DNA from: Bursaphelenchus xylophilus
Lineage: Eukaryota > Nematoda > Chromadorea > Rhabditida > Aphelenchoididae
Length of the DNA stretch: 64,000 nt
NCBI GenBank assembly: GCA_904066235.2
Contig: CAJFCV020000006.1
Coordinates: 8,866,001 to 8,930,000, forward strand
Direction: 5' to 3'
The translations under genes were made by a program, and so were the position numbers. The notes beneath the pieces are model-generated. The model was not told where the DNA came from. It worked only from the letters and a program-made list of their open reading frames with translations, and searched no databases. Every line of letters starts with the position of its first letter. Within the stretch, counting starts at the first letter, position 1. Below are positions 35,835 through 46,724 of this stretch, piece by piece.

Positions 35835-38800
35835 ATGATGTCGGCTACGCGGAATGCCCGAGACAAGGAGATCTTCAAGAAGCGGAAGGTGAGAATGAGT
35901 CATTTTTTTTTTTTATACCTCACTGCGGATTACAGCCTAAGCTAAAGTCGAAAATTGTTGTTGATTCCGAAAAATCGGAACAGTAAAACTCTTCTGAAAT
36001 GTTGAAACCCACCGTCTAATCGCCGTATTAGTCAAACTTGCAGTTGAATTTCAGCTGTTCTACTATTTTCGACTACTATTTATTTTTGAGATTTTTTGAA
36101 AAAAAAATTAAATTTTTATGCGACGAAAAGTAAAACCTCCGGGAATTTATCAAGAAAGTTTCTACGAATATTTATTTGTAAGTTGCTGTAAATTTTACTG
36201 TAAAAAAGTATTAAGATGCAAATTTTTCAAAATTAAAAAAAAATTTTTTTCTTTTAAAAATAATTAAAACTACATAAAAAAAATTTTGAATATTTTTTAC
36301 CCTCCCACTTTACTGTATGCAAATATAATATCTTTACGTTTTTTACGTAATCTTTGACGACTTTTCGCTTTCTTTGGTTTGTTTTTTTTGCTTTTTTGTT
36401 TGCTTCCGTTAAACCCATAAAGAAATGTTCTATGGGTGGACAGACAACAACAAAATCCAATAAAATCGTATTATTCTAGTTTTATTGGATGCTCAAGACA
36501 AATTTTTTGGAAGAACAGACCAAATCAGAAACCAAAAAATTCATTTTTTGTGACCAGTTGGAGTTTTTGGGTTTGAGATATTTAGGTCCACATTAAAGTA
36601 AAAAAAATTTTTTTTTGAAAAGCTTAATTGAATTTTTTTTTGCTCAGTGCAAACTTTTATTTCTGAATTTTTTCGCACAGTACGGCATTTTTTTAAAATT
36701 CCTGAAAAGAAAAAAATCAAATTCGAAAAAAAATTATGGAGTAATTTGCTGTATACCAATGGTCGATTTACAATGAAAGTACCCCAAGTGCGACGCAGAT
36801 TTTCTTTAAATTTTGCACACACGTCGGGTATGGACTAAATATCAATTCCTGAAAGTTTTAGCTCGCGCTTTGCTAGCGCCGCTGAGTAATTGAACGATCT
36901 TTGCCGCCGAGAGAGCGCGCTAAACGTGGAGAGCGGTTAGAGAGAAACACCTTTTTGGCCATAACTTTGGCAGTTTCGCGCGGAAAAATTTGATTTTTTG
37001 TAGAAACATTACCCTTTACGGTTGCAATTGGCATGAAACTTTTCGTGCCGAAATTCGGCAAAAAGTCTTAAATTTTCGCCGACTTTCGATCTAAAAAACT
37101 CGGTTGTTTCTGCAAAGCGCGAGCTAGGATTCTCGCACATGTCTTGAAAAAAAACATTCTAAATTTGTGCCAAGTTTCATCAAAATCCGAGCGTCGCACA
37201 TGGGGTACTTCCCCTGTTAATTCTTCTTTCCAATATGCTCTGCCTTAATTTTTCACAGTTAAAGGACCACAAAAGGTATTTTTTGAACCGAAATTTGCTC
37301 GGCTAAAAAATTGACTATCAGGAATTTTCGTGTCGAGAAAATTCCGGAGAACAAATGTTCTCGATTTATTTTCGGATAAAAAGATTTCCCGAGCTTCTGT
37401 TCCGACCTTCTTGTACATGGTCTGGCAGTTTCACTCGATGCAAGGAAGCATTATGACCGTTTTTGCAGTTCCAATTTGGACCACCACCTCGAGAACAACA
37501 TGTAAGTCAATATTTTAGTGTTTTTAGCGAGTTTAGGTAATTTTTTGACATGGAGGTTCAAGAAAGAGAATTTAGTTCCAATATATGCCATCCAGAAGTG
37601 CTAGTGGCCCAGTTTTTGGGAGATTAAAGTCAAAAATTGACCAAAATCCCTAGTGCAATATATTATTTTCAGGAATCCCGGCCCACTCGGCTCCTATGCC
37701 CGCCAGCCTGACCCAAAGGGCTCAGTAAAACAATTATGACCGAATCAAAGGTCTCTGCAATAGGCGTTTTTACTTTATTGTAAATAAGATACATTATTGT
37801 TACTGTGTAAAAGTTAATAAATTGATTCATTCCTCCAGATTTTTTGATGATGAGACCTTCCTATTGTCCGTACTTTTACAGCTAGTTGACATGTCGAAGC
37901 TTCGCGGCTGTGGAGGTCTTCGCCTGAAAGAATTATATTACACTGGACCGATTGATCATGGTTTTGCTAATAGTGTGGCGTAAAATGGTGCAACCACATT
38001 CAAGATGGTATCATTAGAAAGCCGAAACGATTTTCTTGCTCAAGGAGCAAAGATTTCCGGACCTAAACCATGAAAACAAAGAGAAATCTCACCTTTCATA
38101 TTTTGACATCAGCTCAATGAAAAGCCTAAATGTTGAACGTTCAATGACTTATACCGGTCTCACACCTCGTAAGATGCTTTTGCGAGTCCTTGTGGAAAGA
38201 ATGAAGCCATCTGGCAGCATCCGGATTCGAGTTCCTGAAAATAGTATATTACACAAGGGATTTTGGTCAATTTTTGACTGTAACCTTCCAAAAACTCGGC
38301 CACTAGCACTCCTGGATGGCTTATTATGGAACTAAATTCTCTTTCTTGCACTTCCATGTCAAAAAATTACCTAAACTCGCTAAAAACACTAAAATATTGA
38401 CTTACATGTCGTTCTCGAGGTGGTGGTCCAAATTGGAACTGCAGAAACGGTTATAATGCTTCCTTGCATCGAGTGGAACTGCCAGACCATGTACAAGAAG
38501 GTCGGAACAGAAGCTCGGGAAATCTTTTTATCCGAAAATAAATCGAGAACATTTGTTCTCCGGAATTTTCTCGACACGAAAATTCCTGATAGTCAATTTT
38601 TTAGCCGAGCAAATTTCGGTTCAAAAAATACCTTTTGTGGTCCTTTAAGAAAATTTTTTTGCACAGTTTTCTCGTAAATTTTTTTCAAATTCCTTGACCT
38701 TTTTGTTTTTCAAAAAGTCTAGTCTAATTCAACAACCTCAACTCCGAGTAATCACGTCTTCCATTTACTTTAATCCATCAAAATTTGAACCAAAATTACT

Positions 38801-41800
38801 GACAATAGTAACTCCCTTCTGTTCCGCTGATTCATTTTTACTCCCGAAAAAGCCATTTTTATCGACAAAAATTCAATTTTGATTATGCAAATCGCGCAAA
38901 AGCAAAGACCGCTGGATCCGACAAGCCGTCGAAGCGCTCTTCTCAGATTTTGGTTGTGATTTTACATGACATAGTAGCATTTTTACTTTGTTTTATACTC
39001 TTGAAATCACTTGTTATTGCTGAAAACTTTTCGTGATTTTTTGCTGATTTTTGCACGTCTTTTTGTTAATTTTAAAAGATCATTTTGACCCCTTCAAACT
39101 TTGTCTGCAAGCTCCAAAAGTAATCCGAGATCCCAACTTGGGCGTCTTTGTAGCAAAATTTACCTAAACTTCTTTGCAAAAAGTTTAAAAGCGCAACTTT
39201 TTTGTTCGAAAAAACAGCTGGATCCATGAAAAAAGTTGAGAAAATCAGTCTAAAAAAAGGTAAATACACCTTAAAAAGTAAACATTCCCATTAAAAACAT
39301 GACTTTTGAAGGTGACTTTAGATTTGAGAGCCCTTCTAGAGATCGATGTTCTAAACAAGTCATAAATAGTAAGTAATCTCTGATCGGGCTTGGCTTCTCT
39401 CTTCTAGAGTTACTGTTTATCCAGACCTTCCTACGGGATGACGTGAGCTGGCGAATAAAAGGTGAGAGTTGCAGCCAGAGATGACAAATTCAGACCCTAC
39501 TGTAGTCTTATCGAAATTAACTCCGATTTTCGAGGTTTGTAAATACCCCGGCTAATAGTAGTAGTGCTTAAATAGAAGGGCAAATAATGAGGAACGCGAG
39601 TTCACAAACCCAAGCCCACGTAAAAATAGCAAGGAGGTGTTAAGGGTAGTTTGTATTTTGAGGAAGATCTCTTTCTAGACTTTATTCAGCTTGTCATGTT
39701 CTTCAAGAGCGGCGGTTATTCGTTGTTTGGAGTAAGTTGAAAGTTTTGATGATAATTTAACTACCGTGGTACGATCCTAGTTTCATAAAAATAAGTGAAA
39801 AGAATTTATTCGACTGAAGACTTCCTACAGTAGGCTCGAAATGCGCGGCTCAGCATGCAATAAAACTTGGCACAAGTTTAGATTATTTTTTTCCGATAAG
39901 ATAGATTCGTATATTACGGTAGAAAAATCGCAATTCTAATTGGCAAATGCCTGCTGCCCACAAAGTGGTTGCCCTCAAGTGTTGCGACGCCATAGTACAG
40001 AGAAGATACGATCAAAGAAAGGGCATTCTCCGACCGTACCTTCCTCAATTCAGCTGTAGAACCTTGTAAATAGTTGCACGTAAAGTCTATAAAGGTCGCA
40101 AAGCACAAGGACATTGCACATGATTATACGACGTAATGTAATTTTAGATCATTCGAAACTATAGCCACAACCTTTTACTCTACTCTTTAAATCCGATTAT
40201 TCAGTAACTTTGTTAGGCTCACATTGTTGGGCATTGGTCGAAACCTGTTTTCCATACAGCCAGTTTTGATCCCAGGCTCAAAAACCGACTTTACAACTCG
40301 TATTTTACCATGCTACTTATTGCATAATGCGGTGAATTACTGTATTTTGGGACTTTTTCAATGTCATCTTCTCATTCAGCACACAATTTTTTGTCATCGC
40401 AAAAAATGAAGTGGACGTATTTACCCTGCCTTTTCTAACTATCATATAATAGGTAATACGTATCTTATTTTTGACTACGACTTTCGGGCTACCCTCCTCC
40501 AAACCTCAAAGTATTCGAAAAGCAATTTACGTATTTCCAATGATCTTGTCACCTTCCTCACCTTTCCTCTCCCCTCGTTTTCGCCTTTTGAGGTGGGAAC
40601 ATCACTTAATTGAGGGCCTTTCCCCCCATCTCTACTTTGTTTTCAAAGTTATTTTCGGCGAACTCCCTCCTTTGAGAGGAGACTTGTAAGTATTTTTTCG
40701 ATGATTCGAATAATTAGAGGACTTTTGGCTAGTTCAAGAGGAGATCAGGGACAAAGATGAAGAAACAGTAGGAAGTAGGAAAAGAGGGGAATAGTCATCA
40801 TTGTAAAGAAAATTTTTATACAGTTCGGAGTTCGTTGGGAAGGGAAAAACAGCTGTATTACTGCTGCATTTTATGGAGTATTCTTACTACAAGTTCCACC
40901 CGTATAGGGATTATTTGGAAAGCCCTTACAGGGAGGAAAAATCGATTAATATTCGGGTAAGACCGCAGAAAGCTTGCGTAAATTAATCCACTTGGTTCTT
41001 CAAGAGTGGGCCAGAAAATTTTCATGTTATTTTTTAATAGAAGGTCTACATATCATGTATTAGACATAAAGATAAACTTTAGTAAGAGTGATATACATTG
41101 TGACAAATAATATTTTCGCTTTTGAAGAATTATAATTTCCCCATAGATCCTAATTTGACTGAAAATTCTCAAAGTTCGATGGACAAATTTTGATGATACT
41201 TGGCACAAATTGTGACTAGGAATTCGTATGTCATATTAAAAGTTTTTAGCCTGCAGAAACCGTTGAGATTTTTTTGTGATGTGCCATGAGATTCGCAGTT
41301 TTGAAGTCATATTACAGGGTGTACCAAAGAAATGTAAACTTTTTTTTATGGGTCCTGACGCAAAAATGGTCAGGTGTAGCCAAAAAAGTTTATAACCACA
41401 AAATTCTCTGTGTTTTCTGTCCCAGTGGTTTGATTTTCAAGCCAATATCGATTAATCGACCTGTTTTTTGAACTTCAAACGAAGGGACCTCGATTTTGGA
41501 CTTGTTTTTTGGAGCTGTTCGAACAGTTAATTTTCAGGGGAAGTACCCCAAGTGCGACGCTCAGATGTTGATGAAACTTGGCACAAATTTAGAATAATTT
41601 TTTCTAAGATATATGCGAGAATCCTAGCTCGCGCTTTGCAGAAACAACCGAGATTTTCAGATCGAAAGTCGGCGAAAATTTAGGACTTTTTGCCGAATTT
41701 CGGCACGAAAAGTTTCATGCCTATTTCTACCGTAAAGGATAATGTTTCTACAAAAAATCAAATTTTTCCGCGCGAAACTGCCAAAGTTATGGACAAAAAA

Positions 41801-44800
41801 CGTTCTTCTCTCTGACCGCTCTCCGCGTTTCGCGTACTCTCTCGGCGACGAAAACAGTTCCATATCTCGGTGGCGCTTGCAAAGTGCGAGCTAAAACTTT
41901 AAGGAATCGATATTTAGTTTATGCCCGACGCGTGTGAAAAATTTAAAGAAAATCTGAGCGTCGCACTTGGGGTACTTCCCTTGTTAGCCTTAAAAAAATT
42001 CCTAAAAAATCGTAGGTATCTTTCTCTTTATATTGTAGAAATTATTCTTCACAAAAAATTGTATGTCGCCCTCCGGACCCTTCCAGAACTCTGATTGGCC
42101 TTTCTCTGCAGAATCCTCCTTTAAATCTTATATGCAAACTACATCCTTCACTATTGTTAAAAATATTTTCTGCACTTGAATACTAAATAAAACACCTGAT
42201 GATTTCACAAAATACAATTTCAGAGGGATCCCCGTGGCACGTCGGATCGACGGCAGCCAACGCCCACTCAAGCACAAGCGGCGCCTCAGGTCAAAGTTCA
42301 AATCGCAACGCCTCACGACGACATGGAGCGGGTTCGCGAGCTGCTCGTGGACAAATTGGGATCGGAAAATGGGCTGTTACGGAGCGCGCTGGCGGAGTTC
42401 ATCGGCACTTTCTTTTTACTTGTAAGGCTTTTTCCTATGCACAAATTTAAAAAAATTAAAAATTAAAATTTTTCTTGACCCCTCTGTAAACTGTAAAATA
42501 CATTACAACAAAATATTTTTTTCAGTTTATCGGCATATCAGCAAACATCCAGTTCAAAGTCACAGACTCGCCGCCAACCTCGCTCCAGCTGGCTTGGGGA
42601 TTCGGGTTCGCATTTGCCGTTTATCTTGCAGCAAATGTGTCAGGTATGGTTCATTCGAAAAACTGGTAAAGCTTAGGCCGAAAGCACTTCAAATTTACAA
42701 AAAATATGACTTTGATTATTTCAGGTGCCCACGTAAACCCCGCCATTTCAATAGCCGCCTTGGTGAATGGGGGCATTGGATTTCTCAGGTTTCTCATTTA
42801 TTTGGTCGCACAAATCATCGGCGCTTTCGTTGGTTCGGCCGCTGCATATCTTGGACATATAGGTGAGGGATTTAAAATACGGTATTCTATAGAAAGTTTA
42901 TAAACCAAAAAAAAATAAAAAAAATCATCAAGAAGTTAAAATTTGATTAGAATTCTTTCACTATAGCTACCGTAGCCCATTTGTGTCATTTGACAACAAA
43001 CTCATGTCTTAATCTAATAATTAATCTACCTATTATTCTCCTTCAGATGACATGAACTACCTCCAACAACGAGAAAACACGCTAGTGTCAAACAACTCCA
43101 CAGCCGCGTTATTTGCGACTTTCCCATCGGACCACATGACTGTCTATGGATCTCTTCTTGATCAGGCAAGTCAATAAACACTCTTACTCTACCTAGCCCT
43201 TACTTTGTACTAGATATCACGTCTAATTTTCAGATTATGGGAACAGCAATTTTAGCGTTATGCATAGAGTTGATTGTGGATAAAAGACATCGAATTCATG
43301 GCGGTCTGATCCCATTGCTGGCTGGATTTGTAATGGCCATGATCTCAATGACGTATGGAAGTAACGGCGGATTCGCAATCAATCCAGCAAGGTAGCGAAA
43401 TTGTTGGATTTTAGCTATATACAGAGTGGGACCTGAAATGCTTCCGTCTCCAAGTGAAAAAATCCCGATTTCTGGGCGCGTCCTTCAAAACGATGTTTTT
43501 TCCACTTGGAGAGGGAAGCATTTTGCCACATTTTTGATGCTTCCCGGATGCAAAATGGTACGTTTTTTGCCATTGGATCAGGTCCCTCACTGTATTATAC
43601 AGGGTGTACCAAATTCGGTGCCCGATTTGAATTGGCTATAACTTCTTTAATTTTGGGCCAAATTAAAAAAAATTTTTTTCCCCAGAATCCCCAGACAACC
43701 CCATTTTGTCTGATACCAAATATGTTATACATAGGTAAGTGTCATCTACAGTTATTGGATTTATTCTTGGGGTTCATTTTTTCGGTCGTTTTTCGGTTGT
43801 TTTTTCGGTCTTTCCCGGTGTGTCCGAAAATGGAGTCCGGTGCGGAAGAAAAATACGGTGGAATTTCCCCTCCTGAAAATCGACGATGAGAATAAGAACA
43901 AAAAGTGAAGATCAACCTCCAGAGTTCGTCGAATGGTCCTTGGTGAAGGCATTCCCTCGGTTCTGGCCAAACTTCGTGTACTCATATGCGGATTTTCTCG
44001 GAATTTTGACAAAACTTCTTCCATTTTCAGCTACGTTCGTACCCATCTTTCCTGCTTTTTTTGTTTCCTGTTAACGCTGCCAGTCTCAAGGAACCTATTC
44101 CACCAACGCCGAAATGTCTTGCGATCTGGGTTGGGCCTTACGTCCGTATTTCATCCTGTATTCCCTTTGAACATTTATCGGCGAACCGTATTTGCCATTA
44201 ACAAACCACAGACTAAGCTTTTTCTTCCACACCGTACTCCATTTTCGGACACACCGGGAAAGGCCGAAAAAACAACCGAAAAACGACCAAAAAAATGAAC
44301 TTCAAGAATAAATCCAATAACTGTAGATGACACTTACCTATGTATAACATATTTGGTATCAGACAAAATGGGGTTGTCTGGGGATTCTGGGGAAAAAAAA
44401 TTTTTTAATTTGGCCCAAAATTAAAGAAGTTATAGCCAATTCAAATCGGGCACCGAATTTGGTACACCCTGTACATGGTCAAGTCAAAATTCTTACTTTG
44501 AAACAAGGCTGATAGAAATTTTAATTTTATCATCAATGTCATTATAAAGTCAAAGGATATTATTCATGATAAAATTGACATTACTCTTCTATTTTCAGAG
44601 ATCTCGGGCCTCGCCTGTTCCTCCTCTGCATCGGCTATGGCTGGAGCCTATTTACAATCTACGACTACTACTTCTGGATCCCAATCGTAGGCCCCATCAT
44701 TGGCGCTTTGATCGGATCCTGGGTTTACAAACTCTTCATTGGAATCCACGGACTGAACGAGGAGATCCCCATTTCCAAGCAGCAAAAAGTCAGTTCAACG

Positions 44801-44914
44801 CCCGTTACATCGATCCAAACGGTGCAGCCTTTCGCCAACTCTTATGGCCCTCACATGTCCGAATACGACAGACATGCCTATAATGGGCCGGCTTACTCGT
44901 CCAACTATCGCTGA
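35835..44914 (+). CDS. Aquaglyceroporin (MIP family channel)
   Basis: Seven exons: 35835-35888, 42224-42421, 42526-42643, 42725-42862, 43047-43165, 43234-43391, 44599-44914, all phase-consistent, giving 366 aa. A basic, Gln/Pro-rich cytoplasmic N-terminus of about 70 residues precedes the channel. Six membrane segments start at LAEFIGTFFLL. The two pore motifs are NPA at 128-130 and NPA at 259-261, the latter continuing RDLGPRLF. The Asp after NPAR marks the glycerol-permeable subgroup, so water and small solutes such as glycerol are likely. The C-terminal tail is Ser/Tyr-rich. Intron 1 is 6.3 kb and the last intron 1.2 kb, and both hold transposons. The donor after exon 5 is GC (CAG then GCAAGT). 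A second, longer tail may be spliced on (see 45441-46310). Confidence 0.92.
36777..37215 (-). mobile_element. MITE, GGGGAAGTACCCC family, copy 1
   Basis: A non-coding element of about 440 bp in reverse orientation to the copy at 41535-41983. It starts AAGTACCCCAAGTGCGACGC, where the outermost few bases are lost, and ends GTCGCACATGGGGTACTTCC. The interior shows the family landmarks: 'gttttagctcgcgctttgc', 'gagagcggttagagagaa', 'tttcgcgcggaaaaatttga', 'gccgaaattcggcaaaaag' and 'gcaaagcgcgagctaggatt'. It lies in aquaporin intron 1. Confidence 0.85.
37259..38648. mobile_element. Long-arm foldback element, TTAA-bounded
   Basis: A 1.39-kb element with inverted arms of about 417 bp (37259-37675 and 38232-38648), nearly identical apart from scattered substitutions. 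Both ends read TTAAAGGACCACAAAAGG (or its complement), so TTAA marks each boundary, as in piggyBac insertions, though the next bases are not typical of piggyBac. Each arm contains the same 62-codon open frame (containing VPTFLYMVWQFHSMQGSI), and the complementary strand of the right arm is open for 85 codons. The unique centre has a stretch reading SVLLQLVDMSKLRGCGG and may be a captured host gene fragment. I do not recognise any transposase. It lies in aquaporin intron 1. Confidence 0.8.
41301..41340. repeat. Solo Tc-like terminus
   Basis: The sequence 'attacagggtgtaccaaaga' at about 41311-41330 matches the terminus of the element at 43600-44471 (TACAGGGTGTACCAAA). I found no convincing opposite end before the MITE at 41535, so this is a fragment or a different element with related ends. 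Confidence 0.45.
41535..41983 (+). mobile_element. MITE, GGGGAAGTACCCC family, copy 2 (most complete)
   Basis: A 449-bp non-coding element with termini CAGGGGAAGTACCCCAAG and CTTGGGGTACTTCCCTTG, and subterminal GTGCGACGCTCAGAT matched by ATCTGAGCGTCGCAC-type sequence near the other end. No open frame encodes a transposase. It is the best-preserved member of the repeat family that recurs in decayed form across the window. It lies in aquaporin intron 1. Confidence 0.88.
43422..43592. mobile_element. 171-bp palindromic MITE with TA flanks
   Basis: Ends CAGAGTGGGACCTGA and TCAGGTCCCTCACTG are inverted repeats flanked by TA (43420-43421 and 43593-43594). Inside, AAATGCTTCC...CTCCAAGTG near 43437-43460 pairs with CACTTGGAGAGGGAAGCATTT near 43502-43523, so the element is a nested hairpin. 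It ends 7 bp before the next transposon, in the last intron of the aquaporin gene. Confidence 0.75.
43600..44471 (-). mobile_element. Tc/mariner element with helix-turn-helix fragment
   Basis: 872 bp with termini CAGGGTGTACCAAATTCGG and the inverted equivalent, flanked by TA (43598-43599 and 44472-44473). Arms of about 235 bp are well matched. On the minus strand the centre encodes KFRENPHMSTRSLARTEGMP, followed by SPRTIRRTLE, the kind of N-terminal helix-turn-helix that binds DNA in Tc1/Tc3-like transposases. The following frame is disrupted and no DDE domain is intact, so it is non-autonomous. It lies in the last intron of the aquaporin gene. Confidence 0.85.
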
Positions 44915-45440
44915 TCCCTGTTTTGCTCTAAATTTATATGTACATTTCCCGTTTCCTTCCAGGTTCATTCTCTGCCTTTGTTTGTGTTTCGCTCGGTGCA
45001 TAAATACAACCACTTTTTTCAAAGTAATTTCGCCTATTGGCAATGATCTAAACTTTGCTTACTGTCAAGTGTAATATCAGCTAAAATTGATGACAGCTCT
45101 AAATTTTCCATCATATTTCCTTCAAATTTTGAGAGATCTAACCTTGGCATAGCAAGTATTTAACTCTAGAAATTTTAACATTTGCTTTACAGGTAATACT
45201 GAGATGTTGAGAGCTGAAAATGGACTAGTGACACAAATTAATGGACAATTATTGAGTTTTTGACGCTGATTTTTGCAGTAAATCGACTCGGCCGTTTGTT
45301 TTGAATAAAATTTTTCTTCGCTAAATCTTTGCTTTTCTCCTGCAAACTAAAAAGTCAACTTTTTTCAGCAAAAAAGTTCCCAAAAAAATATATGTTTCTT
45401 TTTTATGGCACAAAATTTATAAACCCCTCAAAAATTTCAG

Positions 45441-46310
45441 TCCGACTCGACCAAGTCCCTGATCGAGCCCCAAACTCTTTCCTGGCGTCAAACCACCATT
45501 CCGCCATTCCCGGCCGCCTACAGTAAGCCCACCGAAACCGAGCCGGCCCGGACTCCCAGCTTCTTCCGCGACATCCGGCGAGATTTCGATCACCGGAATG
45601 CCGAGGAGAAAGTGATCGATTTGACGACGGAGGATTCGTTCAAAAGAACGCGAGCTCCCTCCCCTCCGCCTTCGCATGAACCTCCGCCACCACCAGTCTC
45701 ATCGCCGGCAACTGAGCCCGAGGGTCTGAGGAGATTGTTTGAGACGGATCGGCCGGTTCCATTTTATCGGAGTGTCTTTGAAAAGAAGGCCGATGGACCG
45801 TTGCCGACGATTATGGAGGTCCAAAGGAAGGCTCCAGAACCTGTGATTTCTACAACTACACCGGCAAGACCTTGGGAAAGGGATGCGTAAGTCATTTTTT
45901 TAATGTTTTGACGAGTTATGAGACTGAGGGAAAGACTTGACACTTTTGTGTCAAGTGTTCTTCTCTGCCTAAAAATCATGATATTTGAATGGAAGTAGAT
46001 AGTATGGTTGAAACAAAACACCAACAACCTATTGCCGTATTTTACATTGATTTTCTAACAATTTTTAAGGGAAAATTTTTCGAAAAAATCGAGACTTCTT
46101 CGTTTTCCAAAAAATAATATAACTCTCCCTCCTTTCAGTGAGCGTTACTCCTCCGCCGCGCCGTCCGAAGCCTCCGTCCCAAGCCAACGCGCTCCGGCGC
46201 CCCCACAAGCCCCGCCTAGACTCCATCAACAGCCCGAGAGTTCCAGTTCGTATCAACGCACCGACCGGGATCACATCCAAGTCAGTCTAGCCTATTACCG
46301 AAACGACTAA
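45441..46310 (+). CDS. Proline-rich exons, probable alternative C-terminal tail of the aquaporin
   Basis: Two exons, 45441-45886 and 46139-46310, with a clear TTTCAG acceptor, a GTAAGT donor, a TTTCAG acceptor and a stop, encoding 205 aa. The sequence is Pro/Ser/Arg-rich (RAPSPPPSHEPPPPPVSS, PSQRAPAPPQAPPRL) with some acidic motifs (EEKVIDLTTEDSF, FETDRPVPFYRSVFEKK) and no known domain. No start codon or promoter-like exon was found just upstream. The first exon is phase 0 and would join in frame to the aquaporin at 44788, where CAGCAAAAA is followed by GTCAGT, replacing the short tail after residues KQQK. This is an inference. A separate gene with a distant first exon is the alternative. Codon use looks coding. 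Confidence 0.65.
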
Positions 46311-46724
46311 AAACTAATTTTAAGACAACCCACGTCCAGTATCACAAATTCTACTTCTAAAAACCCTCTCTCTCTCTCTGAAATTTGTATTTTAATTTTT
46401 GGGAAAAGCCCAATCGTTTGCTCAAATATCGTATTTTAGAAAATTCAACTAATAAATCTTGTACTTCAATGCAAATTCTTAGCCAATAAAGTTTATCATC
46501 GTATTTGAGATATGTCTTCTGAATAAATATCAGATTTAAAAATTCAAAAAAAATGTAAAATACGGATTTAAAGCTCGGAATTTTGAAATCATGGACGTTG
46601 AAAAATATGTAAGACAATGTAAACATACTAGTTACACATAAATACACCGGTAATGGGAACTTTGTGGACTATACGGATCTGAGAATACCCTCTAACTAAA
46701 GCTGCCATGTGTAATATAAGAGGC
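46311..46724. other. Convergent 3' spacer
   Basis: 414 bp between two converging transcription units. It holds a (CT)n run near 46367-46379 and one member of the recurrent motif (ATGTGTAATATAAG near 46708, within 46700-46715). No gene seen. Confidence 0.5.

Noticed and set aside
38036..38335. 99-codon open frame inside the foldback element as an independent gene
   Set aside because: Its end runs into the inverted arm and there is no domain; treated as element interior or captured fragment.
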